Assembly (NCBI GenBank): GCA_033807775.1
Contig: CM066314.1
Location: 91,800,929 to 91,864,928, forward strand
DNA: 64,000 nt
Reading direction: 5' to 3'
DNA from: Saussurea involucrata
Taxonomy: Eukaryota > Streptophyta > Magnoliopsida > Asterales > Asteraceae
Shown here: positions 43,271 through 53,065 of the stretch, one piece after another
Position numbering within the stretch: position 1 is the first letter of the stretch
Layout of the letters: each line of letters begins with the position of its first letter
Notes under the pieces: model-generated
Databases searched by the model: none
What the model saw: only the letters and a program-made list of their open reading frames with translations
What the model was told of the DNA's origin: nothing
Program-made: the position numbers and the translations under genes

Positions 43271-43827
43271 TATAATTCAGTCACAAGATATGGTCATCAC
43301 TATTTCAATTACATTCTACTGATGATTTCAGTAGATGAAGGTATGTTTACCTAATAAGAAAATCTTTAAGTTTTGTGTTTTTCAAACAGTTTTAGAAGAA
43401 ATAGTAAATATACTTGGCAAAAGATAAATCCGCTTATATCAGATTGAGGACATAAATATCTAAGCCAATAGACCATCCTATAGATTTTGGGATGGTATCC
43501 TAGTTGACTCCTACCTGAACATCGCATCACAATAGTGTGTCCTTGAAAATAAATAGAAGCATGTTGGACATGGTTTCCTTTATGATGACTCTCACCACTA
43601 TGCCTAAAAGTTTCTAGGTTATGTCCTAGAAACAGCTACCCGAGGCTAGATTATTCACCAACCAACAAGGACCGATAAAACCCACTTTTAAAATATAGAT
43701 TGAGAAGATCCGAACGCTAACATGCTTAAAACATGGGGTTATAACTCTTAAGTTAAGCATACACCTTCCGAGAAGCTTGATTTAAAGGTCAGAAAAGTAT
43801 ATCTTTAAGTGATATCCAGCAGGATAT
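43271..43827 (+). pseudogene. Copia element I: integrase remnant, continued
   Basis: Decayed plus-strand frames resume the integrase core after the transposon: SVTRYGHHYF, TDDFSR, RSMLDMVSFMMTLTTMPKSF (about 43550-43610), matching the copia LDMVRSMM..TTLP motif, and later weak matches. It ends where element E inserts at 43828. Stops and frameshifts are frequent, so this is the oldest element in the window. Confidence 0.68.
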
Positions 43828-44614
43828 TGTTTGGGTAAAAAAATCACGCCTCACGACCGATGCAGGAAAACGAAGGACTTATTTCACACGACAAGTTGTA
43901 TTATAATAAGGTCCCTTAAACTATGCACGACCATAACCTTAGTCATCGCCAGTAGGATATCTTCGACGTACGACCAAAGTCCCCATCGAAACGGGCGACC
44001 GTCGTATGATTATCCTCGATGTTTACTTACTAACGACCGACAAGTGTTTTTTATGGCTATTTAATGCAGGGTAAGCACAATGAATGACAACTGTCATAAC
44101 TGAAGACCGCCATCAAGAGCATTCAATACCTAAGACCGTTTTCTACATTCATGAAGGCCATTAATGATGCCAAAGCCTATATATATATCAAGTTCGAAGA
44201 CACGCGGAAGGACAACTTAATTCCCATAGACACAAGATTCACCAGAAGCATAGTCGAAGCTCTCAAGTAATTATTTATGCTTTCATTTGAAGAAACGCAC
44301 GACGAATCATTACTTTCACACGACGCATGATACAATTTTACCATTAAGTCTATTTCTCTTGTAATTGTAATCTATTGTACTCACAACACTTGTTACTAAA
44401 GGACGTCATCCCTGTTTGACGACCATAGTGCACCGTCGACTTCTATAGTCGACCGCGGTTTTTACCCTCGACAAGGGTTTTCCTCGTCACCTAATTCTCT
44501 TGTCTCTTTGGTTTTGGTAATTTGTCATACGGCTTGTCGCGAAGATGCTTTCTTTAGTTGTTAAAGCTCCACTTCGACCTTAAGTTATCCTTTGGGTGAT
44601 TTTTGGCATTAACA
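43828..44614 (+). repeat. 5' LTR of element E (787 bp)
   Basis: TG start and CA end; CGTACG-centred words (for example at 43967-43972). It matches 45880-46658 with many substitutions and indels, so E is old. Confidence 0.82.
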
Positions 44615-44690
44615 GTTCATCTAGAGAAAATCTCCGACAAAGCGTATGTCTTACTAACCCTTTCTTGAGCTCTCTCTGTTTTCCAAGAAA

Positions 44691-45270
44691 ATGTCGAGTC
44701 AAGGAAACCACAACGGATCGCTTCAAAATACTAGAAACTTCTATTCCCATAACGGTTCGAACCAAAACCAGAATCAGGAGAACTTCTTTGGGTATCAGAA
44801 TGGTCCAATCCCAAATCCAGGAGGATTTTACGGTTCTCAAGGTGTCCCGCTCCAGAATCAAGGAAACTTGTTTAATCCACAAGGTGGTCTCAATCTAAAC
44901 GCTGGGAACACCTTCGGCCAACAAAATGGCCCAAGACCGTTCTCTGGAGTTCCTCCTCAGGGGCAATTTCTACCGCAACACCTTCGACCACCGCCGCTGT
45001 TTTGGAATCAAACGATGCCTCTATCCTCGACGGCCTTTTTTGCCCAATTCCATTCCAAAATTAGATGATGCCTATATCGTCGCAACATTTCAATCGATTG
45101 CATTTCAAAATCAGACGATACCCATGTCAACATCGACATTTCATACTATCCCGCTTCAAACTCCCTTCATTCCGGTTCCGACGATGAGCATCCCGACGAT
45201 GCCCCAACCGACGTACACTTTTCCACTGCAAGGAAATGCTGCCGACTTGACGCATCACAATGGCTTCTAG
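44691..45270 (+). pseudogene. Element E Gln/Asn/Gly/Pro-rich ORF (gag N-terminus-like)
   Basis: Starts MSSQGNHNGSLQNTRNF, about 76 nt after the 5' LTR, the position of gag. The first 125 residues are low-complexity Asn/Gln/Gly/Pro with spaced Phe (NFFGYQNG, NPGGFYGSQG). After 45068 the frame shifts and a Pro/Thr/Met-rich tail continues to 45270. I do not recognise a capsid domain. It may be the disordered N-terminal part of a Ty3/gypsy gag whose remainder was deleted. Confidence 0.5.
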
Positions 45271-45516
45271 ACAAACACTGGTTCTATCCGGGTCTATAAA
45301 ATAGAAAACTTTAAAAGGCCTTGGTCGCACGATATTTGTAAAATGCCTCAGTCACATGACTTGTGTTTTGGTTACATGTTGCTTTTATCGCACAATCTAT
45401 GTTATCCTATGATGTTTTACGTGTTCTATTTCCTTATCGTGTGATTGGTGTATTATCGCAAGTTATTGTTGGACAAATAAAAAATTCATGTGATAAATAA
45501 GACACTCGAGAACGAA
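45271..45516. other. Element E internal non-coding segment
   Basis: No gene seen. T-rich, with TCGCACGAT-type words of the D/E family. Confidence 0.4.
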
Positions 45517-45879
45517 TCATAAAACAAAAACACTTGTATTAATATTCTCAAAGTTACAAGTGGGGGGCCCGACCACCAACGGTCGTCCCAAGAAAATTAC
45601 AGAAGAAAAATTAACTAATACTAAAGAAGGCTGCTCCTGCTCTCGGGCGACCTCCTCGTCGCCACCACCGGCTCCAGCCTCTGCAGGTTCGTCTTCCTCG
45701 AAAGCATCTTCTTGGTCGAGATCTTGCTCCCACCCTATTTTATCCAATAAAATAGTGACCTCCGCTTCTGCGTTCGCCATGGGGTTCTTTCCCCGGATGG
45801 GGTGACGCATGATCATCGACTTACCTCTAAAACGATTTAAGGACTCAAAACTGAGGAGCTTATCCTCCAACTCAGCGAC
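45517..45879 (-). pseudogene. Element E antisense gene remnant (C-terminal part)
   Basis: Minus-strand frame, antisense to the LTR direction, reading VAELEDKLLSFESLNRFRGKS, then an acidic LDQEDAFEEDEPAEAGAGGGD stretch. It corresponds by position, orientation relative to the LTR, and its acidic tail to the end of the antisense gene in D (YSDDEEEIEEEVVDGG). It abuts the right LTR directly, so no polypurine tract remains and the rest of the gene is deleted. Confidence 0.5.
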
Positions 45880-46658
45880 TGTTTGGGTAAACAAATCACA
45901 CCCTCAATCGACACAAGAAAACAAAGGGCTTGCTTCGCACGAAGAGTCTTGTATTAAGATAAGGTCCCTTAAATTATGTACGACCGTATCTTTTATCGTC
46001 CCCAGTAAGGTATCCCCATCGTACGACCAAAGTATCCACCGAAACGTGCGACCGTCGCATGATTTTTCTTGACACTAACTTCCCAACGGTCGATAAGTGT
46101 TTTATTTATGGCTATTTAATGCAGGTCAAGCATCATAAAGGACAACGGTCATAGCTGAAGATCATAATCAAGTGTATTCAATGCCAAAGACCGTATTTCA
46201 CATTTATGAAGGCCATTAACGACGCCTATATATTCCAAGACCAAAGCCACATTCAAGATCAACGAATTCCCATCAATAGACATCTGTCTCTCGAGCACAC
46301 TCAAGGATTTCCAGAAGCATTCCCAAAGCATTCAAACGATCATTTGCATCTTCATTCACATAAACGCACGATAAAGCTTTATTTCACACGATGCACTATA
46401 CTCTTTTACATTTAATTTTATTTCCTATGTAATTGTATTCTATTGTACTCACGACACCTGTTCCTAAAGGAAGCCGTCTCTGTTTGACGACCATAGTGCA
46501 CTAACGAATTCCATAGTCGATCGCCGTTTTTACCCTAGACAGGGGTTTTCCGCGTCACCAAATTCTCTTGTCTCTTTCTGTTTCTGTTATCTGTCGTACG
46601 ATTTGTCGCGTGGGTCCTTTCTCTAGTTGTTAAAGCTCCACGTCGACCTTAAGTTATC
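45880..46658 (+). repeat. 3' LTR of element E, truncated
   Basis: Begins TGTTTGGG and follows the left LTR to AAGTTATC at 46658. The last segment (to GGCATTAACA) is missing. It contains TCGTACGA at 46019-46026. Confidence 0.8.
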
Positions 46659-46763
46659 AGACACAAAGGTGGAAGGGATGGGGAAGCCACCAGGTCCTAT
46701 AGAATTTTGTTGCATGAGGTTGTATATCAGCGATTGCTGAGTATCAGTGACCGTTGTCACTTA

Positions 46764-47992
46764 TCAAGAAGTGATGACAAAAATGGGAGGAGAGGAGGCA
46801 ACTGCGGAGAAAGTAGTGATGTGAACAGGTTTGCCATTAGCGTTGCCAAGAACAGCTCCTTCAGTGCTTTCAGGCATTGAGAAGGTTGGTGAAGGTGCCA
46901 AAAAAGCTTCAGCGTCCTGGGCCGCTGAAGTGGTCGGTGTTGCGGGTTCGGTTGTGGTGGAGCGTACCACAAAGTTTTTCAGCGTCGCTTGTGAAAAGGC
47001 GATCGTTGACTCTGTACCATGAGAGGGTTGGGGCTTCTTCTTTATAATCATCTTGGACTTATGGGAGCCACGGATGGTTTCTGAAGGTTTCCTCTTCAAC
47101 GAGGACTTGGTGGTGGTGGCATGGGTCTCAGTGGGGGGTTTTACTGCTGAAGTTGACGTCGAAGACGAAGAAGTATGAGTGAGAAGAGTTAAGAGATGAG
47201 AAAGACGTACCTCATCTTCCATGGGCTCGAAGTCGAGGATTCGGCCACCTAGCTGAGGAAGCTTGTAGTCTCCTTGCTTTGGAAATTTCTCCTTAAGAAA
47301 CATATGAAAGAGGGTTGATACAAACTGGACATAGGGAACCTTCACATCCCTGGTAGGTTTTTCGACCTTATTCATGAGATCGTCAAAGATAATGCGGGCA
47401 TAGTCGATCTTTCGCCCTGTGATCAGCGAATACCCCATTTGTACTTGGTAGTGGCTGGCTTGGTCCAGCAATCTGAACTTTCCACTCGTGCATGAAATGA
47501 CATGAGCGAAAATGAAGATCAACTTAGAGGGCATTTTTGCCTTGAGTATCTTGGTGAGTTTCTTGTGAGGCTCTTCGGTTCGGGGCTTGTTGACCCAAGT
47601 ATACTTCATCAGGTCGAGGAACCTGATGAGTTCTTCGTCTATAGACAAAGATTCGAATGGGTCGGTGGGAAGAGCGAGAGTGGTGCGAAAGGCATTGGCA
47701 ATGACCATCGCTCTTTCTTTCCTAAACGAGTGGTTTGGGTAGTTTTATCAGTGGTGTACCAGAATTGTTGAAGTAAGTGGCGATGGGCAGGAGGAGAGAT
47801 GGTTATTGGCTTGAAGATAGGAGAGTTCTTCAGGAATATGACGGCTTCAGCGAGATGTGGGCAAGGTTTCTTTTTCGTGAATTCGAGTAGGGATAAGTGG
47901 TTGTTAGAGCTAAAGGTAATCTGGTTCAACTCTCCAGACATGTTCTTTGATTTTACCATGGTGACAGGGGTTGCAGGTGTAGCAGATGCCAT
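46764..47992 (-). pseudogene. Element C extra ORF, N-terminal part, frameshifted
   Basis: The first frame starts MASATPATPVTMVKSKNMSG at 47992 and has ITFSSNNHLSLLEF and PPAHRHLLQQFWYT. A frameshift near 47715 leads to the frame 47708 to 46764, with DEELIRFLDLMKYTWVNKP, LLDQASHYQVQMGYSLITG and KIDYARIIFDDLMNKVEKP. A Ser/Thr/Lys/Pro-rich tail follows. The layout and several spaced residues match the N-terminal domain of the B extra ORF (DELCRFVEMLGYN, IDQSSHQILTIMYG), which shows common descent with strong divergence. The C-terminal domain is missing at the E junction. Role unknown. Confidence 0.75.
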
Positions 47993-48550
47993 TTATGAGA
48001 AAGAACAACAAAAATGGAAGGTAGATGAAGATTTCTTAGTTAGGAAAGATTTCCAGAATAAGAGATTTTATGGTTTTTCTCAGTTTCATTTTAGAGGAAT
48101 GAAACTTAAAAAGATGTGTTCCAGTTTTGTAAAGTCCAAAACTTGGTAGAAAACACAGCTTTCTTGTTTCCTTTTTAAGAAGGGTTCTGGGAAACACGTA
48201 TGAAGAATAAGAAGAAAGTTTAAGATTAAATGTTAAACTTTAGGAAAAACTTTGTTAAAGTTTTATTCAAAAATCATGAAGAGGATGATTTCATTTGAAG
48301 AAAAAACATTTGTTTTGGTCTTTAAAAACAAAAGAGTAAGATTAAAAACATGTTTGAGAGGATTTAGAAGCTTATTCAAAAAAGGTTAAGGGAAGAATGT
48401 GAACCTGTTGTGTTGCACATCACTGATACTCATTGTTCAACATCTTGTCTAGGGACCGCAAACCACTTAATGCATGCACATCACTGATTGCCAAATAATA
48501 ATGTTACTTTGTTGTTGGTTTCATTAAAATTACTTCACTGAGAATGTCAG
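47993..48550 (-). other. Element C non-coding segment beside the copine fragment
   Basis: No gene. It contains two ATCACTGAT words (48419-48427 and 48480-48488). The part nearest 48550, ending ..ATGTCAG, may be intron sequence of the captured copine gene. Confidence 0.45.
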
Positions 48551-48817
48551 AGGATGGAGTGATAACAGATCTACAAGAAACAAAAGACGCTCTTGTGAAT
48601 GCATCGGATCTGCCACTGTCAATTCTTATTGTTGGAGTTGGTGGGGCTGACTTTAAAGAGATGGAGGTACTAAAATTACTCTCGTACCCTTCTTGTTTGG
48701 CAATCATACCAGAGCTTCAACAACTGCATTTACATATAGTGGGTATGGTTTTTTCATATTTTTATGTTTGCAGATTTTAGATGCGGATAAGGGATAGAGA
48801 CTTGAAAGTACAACGGG
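48551..48817 (+). pseudogene. Captured host gene fragment: copine (BONZAI-type) vWA domain, two exons and an intron
   Basis: Exon 48551-48666 encodes DGVITDLQETKDALVNASDL and then SILIVGVGGADFKEME, a hallmark stretch of the C-terminal vWA (copine) domain of plant copines such as BONZAI1. A GT...AG intron (48667-48773) follows, with donor GGAG|GTACTA and acceptor TTTGCAG. The next exon starts ILDADKG and continues RLESTTG after one TAG (about 48796-48798). The phase across the intron is correct. Copines are Ca2+-dependent membrane-binding proteins that restrain immune signalling. The fragment is on the plus strand, opposite to element C, in the UTR between its RNase H and extra ORF. The retained intron means it was captured as DNA or unspliced RNA. 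Confidence 0.82.
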
Positions 48818-49331
48818 GAGTTTTTCTTGCTTTAAAGAGATATGAGCGCGTAAAAGGTAAAAATATAAACATGAGGAGTTTATATAGTGAGAGGAGTGTA
48901 AAGGATTGATGTGCGAGAAAATAAACTCATCATGACACGTGACACGTCCCACGAAGCGTATTGGTCAAGAATTATAACGGACGAAGGTGTCAGACAAAAA
49001 GTCGTGCCAAGGGTTATCCGTTTGATGACGTCACAATATAATATTGTCTTGTCATTTTCAAAAAGACAGCCCTGCTAGTTTGAAAATTACCATGGATGAT
49101 TTTGTTTAATGAAGGATCACTGATGGGAAATATCAGGATGGAATGTTATGTTATTTCAAAAGAGATCACTGATAGGGAAATGTTAGTTTTGAAATACATC
49201 TTACTAAAATAAACTTTAGTGTTCAGGGATATAGAAACATACCTTAGTATCAGTGAACATTTATTCAAATATTAGATGATGAATAAGAGAGATATTATTT
49301 ATCGCTGACCCAATCTGTAACCACTGAAGAG
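48818..49331 (-). other. Element C untranslated region after RNase H
   Basis: No gene. It holds ATCACTGAT words at 49116-49124 and 49165-49173 and several imperfect ones, the family word of element C. Confidence 0.55.
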
Positions 49332-49985
49332 TTAATCTTCAACGTTCAGCATTCCAAGCTTGTTGATGAGATAGTTAAATCTTGTCTCATTAAGAGGTTT
49401 GGTAAAAAGATTAGCTAACTGATAGTCAGTTGGAATAAAATGAAGTTCTATATCTCCATTCATCACATGATCTCTGATAAAATGATCTCTGATTTCGATG
49501 TGTTTTGTCTTTGAGTGTAGCACTGGATTGTTTGCTATAGCAATGGCACTAGTGCTGACACAATAGATGGGAATTTTAGATAGCCGAGGGTGATAGTCTA
49601 ATAGCTGATTTCTCATCCATAAGACCTGAGCACAAAAACATCCAACAACTACATACTCAGCTTCAACGGTAGAGGTGTACATTGAATTTTGCTTTTTATT
49701 TGTCCAACTCACCAGCTTTCCACCCAGGAGTTGACAGCCATCTGTGGTGCTTTTTCTATCCAATTTGCAACCTGGAAAATCACTATCTGAATAGGCAGTT
49801 AGATCGAATCCTGAGTCTTTGGTATACCAAAGACATAGGCTGGGTGTGCCCTTTAGATATCTGAAAATTCGATTTACTGCGATCAGATGTGATTCTTTGG
49901 GTTCAGATTCATATCGTGCACAAAGACAAGTAGAATACATGATATCAGGATGACTCGCTGTAAGATATAGAAGAGATCCAATCAT
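49332..49985 (-). pseudogene. Element C RNase H and end of RT
   Basis: Open frame of 217 codons: GSLLYLTASHPDIMYSTCL (RT end), RYLKGTPSLCLWY, AYSDSDFPGCKLDRKSTT with the first RNase H acidic residue, SWTNKKQNSMYTSTVEAEY, PIYCVSTSAIAIA and ANLFTKPLNETRFNYL. The residue expected to be Asp in IYCDSTSAI is Val (IYCVSTS, near 49560), so the active site is probably lost. The stop at 49332 is the natural end of pol. Confidence 0.85.
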
Positions 49986-50660
49986 CCCTCTATAGGCAGT
50001 GACATTAACAGGTTTTCAGAGGGATCCTTGTTAAGTGTTAGCAGAGGTGCCATATGGGTTTTCATAGCTGAGCTTTGAGTTTGATCAAATTTCTTCAGCA
50101 TATCTTTAACGTACTTACCTTGGTGGATAAAAGTACCCTTATCGCTTTACTTGATTTGAAGTCCAAGGAAGTATGTCAGCTCACCCATCATACTCATTTT
50201 ATATTCATTTTCATTCGTTCAACAAAACGAGTACATGGAGATGGGTTCGTAGAACCAAATATAATATCATTGACATATATTTGAACAAGAATAATATGAC
50301 CTTTAACCATTATGAAAAATAGAGTATTATCGATTTTAACACGTTCAAATTTTTCAGTGATATGAAAGGAGGATAAAGTGTCATACCATGCACGAGGTGC
50401 TTGCTTTAAGGCATAGAAGGCCTTATCCAGTTTATAGTATGACCTTTAACCTTTACGACATACTCTTGATGCTTAGGATCAGCGAATCCTGGTGGTTGTT
50501 CAACGTAGACTTCTTCATTCAGCTCTCCATTGAGAAACGCTGACTTGACATCCATTTGATGAACTTTGAAGTCTTTGTGAACTGCATATGCTAAAAAAAG
50601 TTGAATTGCTTGAGTCTTGCCATTGGGGCAAAGGTTTCATCATAGTCTATTCCTTCCTCT
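49986..50660 (-). pseudogene. Element C reverse transcriptase, frameshifted, YVND active site
   Basis: Decayed frames show NQPPGFADPK, LDKAFYALKQAPRAWYD, the catalytic loop and MSMMGELTYFLGLQIK. The loop reads YVND (50266-50277) instead of YVDD, removing one catalytic Asp. Several frameshifts occur (near 50020, 50150, 50210, 50440 and 50600). Non-functional. Confidence 0.8.
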
Positions 50661-51313
50661 TATCTGTATCCTTGAGCAACTAGTCTAGCTTTGTTGCAGG
50701 TTACAGTACAAAATTCATCTAACTTGTTTCTATAAACCCATTTAGTGCCTATCATTGTTTTGTTATATGGTCTAGGAACAAGATTCCAAACTTTGTTTCT
50801 TTCAAATTCAGTCAACACTTCTTGCATGGCACTGACCCAGTTTGGATCTCTAAAGGCATCATCAGTTTTCTTTGGCTCAATCAGTGAAATAAAACTAACA
50901 AATAAACAAATGTTACCTGAACTTCGTCGAGTTTGAATACCTGCGTTTGGATCACCAAGAAATTGATCTATTGGGTTATTTAAAGTCCATCGCTGAGCAT
51001 GAGCTTGAATCACTGACTCAGATAGAACTTCTGGAGGTGCTGAAGAGGAAGCTTCAACAGCTGCAGTTTCAGGTATACCAGGTAGAATTTGCTGAGGTTC
51101 AGATGAGATTTCATTTACTGATTGTTGAGAAGTGAATGGGATTTCAGAGGTCGAGGGTTCAGAAGGGGGCAAAGTGTTAATGGGGACAGCTGATTCCCAT
51201 GAGGAGGATTCAGCTTCACTTTTCTGGATGTTAGGAAAAGATGATAGGATCATTATCAGCGATAGGTTTGTTGACCTGAGGGTCAGGGTTAAGATTTGCT
51301 TCTGATTCACCAT
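50661..51313 (-). pseudogene. Element C integrase-RT linker and RT N-terminus
   Basis: Frame 51313 to 50660: a Ser/Glu/Pro-rich linker (SQQSVNEISSEPQQILPGIPE region), then FRDPNWVSAMQEVLTEFERN, VWNLVPRPYNKTMIGTKWVY and NKARLVAQGYR. The last is the start of the copia RT domain. The frame ends at a stop right after QGYR. Confidence 0.82.
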
Positions 51314-51334
51314 AATGAGAAAACATCCACTGAT

Positions 51335-51703
51335 TTAGTTCTTCGTTTTTAGCAGTATGTCTAGAGTTCGCTGAACGGATTCATCAAAGGTGACATGAAT
51401 GGTTTCTTCTACAGTTTGACTTCTCTTGTTGAAGACTCTGAAGGCTTTGGATATAAAAGAATACCCTAGAAATATTACATCGTCATCTTTGGGGTCGAAC
51501 TTTCCAAGAGAATCTCTGTTGTTTAAAATGAAACATTGACAACCAAAGATGTGAAAGAAGCTGAGAGATGGTTTTCTACCATGGAAAAGTTCATAGGCCG
51601 ATTTGTTGAATCTTTTGACGATCAACGACCAATTCTGCATCAAAAAGGCAGTGTTGACAACTTCTGCCCATAATTGAGTTGGAAGATAAGAATCGTTGAG
51701 TGT
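51335..51703 (-). pseudogene. Element C integrase C-terminal part, left of the D insertion
   Basis: Frame reads STLNDSYLPTQLWAEVVNTA, RFNKSAYELFHGRKPSLSF, HIFGCQCFILNNRDSLGKFD and VIFLGYS. It is the direct continuation of the integrase that stops at ..IETARS on the far side of D (56683 onward). The upstream residues of the open frame (MLKSTSTLSCPFGAIFGIN) are D LTR sequence, not integrase. Confidence 0.87.
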
Positions 51704-51708
51704 AGATC

Positions 51709-52581
51709 TGTTAATGCCAAATATCGCACCAAAGGGACAACTTAAGGTCGATGTGGACTTTAACAACTAAAGAAAGGAATCGTTCGATAAAGGCGTGCGA
51801 CAAAGAAAAAAATAGAGACGAGACAGAGGATTTGATGACGCAAGAAAAACCTCAACGAGGAAAAAACCTGCGGATGACAGTGGATGTCATCGCTGCACTA
51901 TGGTCGCCAATTAGTGGCGATGTCCTTGGTGTTCCAGGTGTCGATCGTACAGAGATTACAATACAAATGAAGGGAAAGACTTCGAAATGTAATGTACAAG
52001 TGTTTGAAATGTAAAAACAGTGTGCGTCGTGTGTGAAAACAATGTGTAAACTGTTGGTCGAGAGTGAAAGTCGTGCGTCGGGAGCGATCTTCTATGAATG
52101 ATATATTTTCTTTAAATGAATATTCTTCGATTGTTTGCGTTTGCTTCTGTTGTTTGATGTTCGGTGTTCGGTCCCTGGAACTGAGGTTTAACTTGTTCTT
52201 TTATAACCTTCGGGTGCTTTGATTAGCTCATCGATTGCTTCGATAACAGCCATAACAGTTGCCAGTTGTAACTCTTCATAATTGCTCTTCGTCGGTTATG
52301 ACCGTTGCCCATTAATGACTTTGACTCCTGCATTTATCATTGAACAAACGTAACAGTCATATATCGAGTTAGTCAAGGTCGTATGGTCTTGTGCGACAGT
52401 CGTACGGAACGGGCGACGTCGAGGTCGAGTGTCGTGAGGAACTCTCGACTTACCTTTTAGAAGGGACGACGGAGGTTTTTTGGGTCTTTGTCGGGACCTT
52501 ATCTTAATACAAGATATAGCTCATAACTTGTGTCTTACCTTTTCTGGTCGTGGTCGAGACCTGTGAAATTTTGCTCAAACA
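51709..52581 (-). repeat. 3' LTR of element D (873 bp)
   Basis: Same length as 55805-56677 with scattered substitutions. The open frame 51751-52014 is repeated in the other LTR and is not a gene. Confidence 0.92.
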
Positions 52582-52600
52582 GTTTTCCCCCAAAATTTGA
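52582..52600 (-). promoter_or_regulatory. Polypurine tract of element D
   Basis: The minus strand reads TTTTGGGGGAAAAC immediately before the LTR start TGTTTGAGC, which sets the element orientation. Confidence 0.75.
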
Positions 52601-52856
52601 AAGTAGGATGGCAAATTCGAATTTTAAATTTTGCTTGTCGGTTGTTCAGGTTCTTGTGTTGAAAAATACCTTGGTTGTTTTGGAACTGAATCGGTTCAAT
52701 TCAAACTAGAGAGGGAAATCGAAGAGAGGATGGAGTCGTGACGTCATGCCGACGCACGATGGTGCTTACCAGCTGTCTTTGACAGGTGTCGACGATCTGT
52801 GTGGTCATACGAAAAGGCGGGGACGCGTGGCAATCATCAAGGAATTTGATCGTTTG

Positions 52857-52865
52857 TATAAATAG
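52857..52865 (+). promoter_or_regulatory. TATA box of the antisense gene in D
   Basis: TATAAATAG on the plus strand lies about 200 bp upstream of the first good ATG (53066) of the antisense gene and outside the LTR. This suggests the gene has its own promoter. Confidence 0.6.
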
Positions 52866-53065
52866 AGACGTCAATGGGTCTATTCTGTTTTACGATTTCA
52901 ATGAGTCTTGAGCGAAGATTTCCTCTCGATCTTCTTGCTGTTCTTTGCCCGATCATTACTAATCCTGTGAGAATCTGCGACTCCGTTAGGATTTTCGAGG
53001 TCTTAGAGTGCTTATATATAAGATACGATTTCTTTGATTTCTCCAATCTGTTTTTAGAGGTGTCG

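Larger units (their letters stand above)
43828..46658 (+). mobile_element. Element E: pol-less gypsy-like LTR derivative, right end truncated
   Basis: The left LTR 43828-44614 (TGTTTGGG to GGCATTAACA) and right LTR 45880-46658 are homologous to each other and, in inverse orientation, to the LTRs of D. The right LTR stops about 24 bp short, where element C sequence begins. Between them are a Gln/Asn-rich ORF on the plus strand and the end of an antisense gene related to the one in D. No RT or integrase. The candidate left target duplication is gatat. Confidence 0.78.

Noticed and set aside
43271..43275. Perfect 3 bp TTA target duplication for PIF/Harbinger copy 2
   Set aside because: The left flank is TTA but the right flank reads TATAA, so a perfect duplication cannot be claimed.
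48551..48817. Functional host copine gene
   Set aside because: Only two partial exons are present. There is a stop just after the intron, and homology ends after RLESTTG, with element C sequence on both sides.
51751..52014. Open frame in the D LTR, repeated at 55847-56110
   Set aside because: It lies wholly within the LTR and runs antisense to its direction. Conservation is explained by LTR identity.
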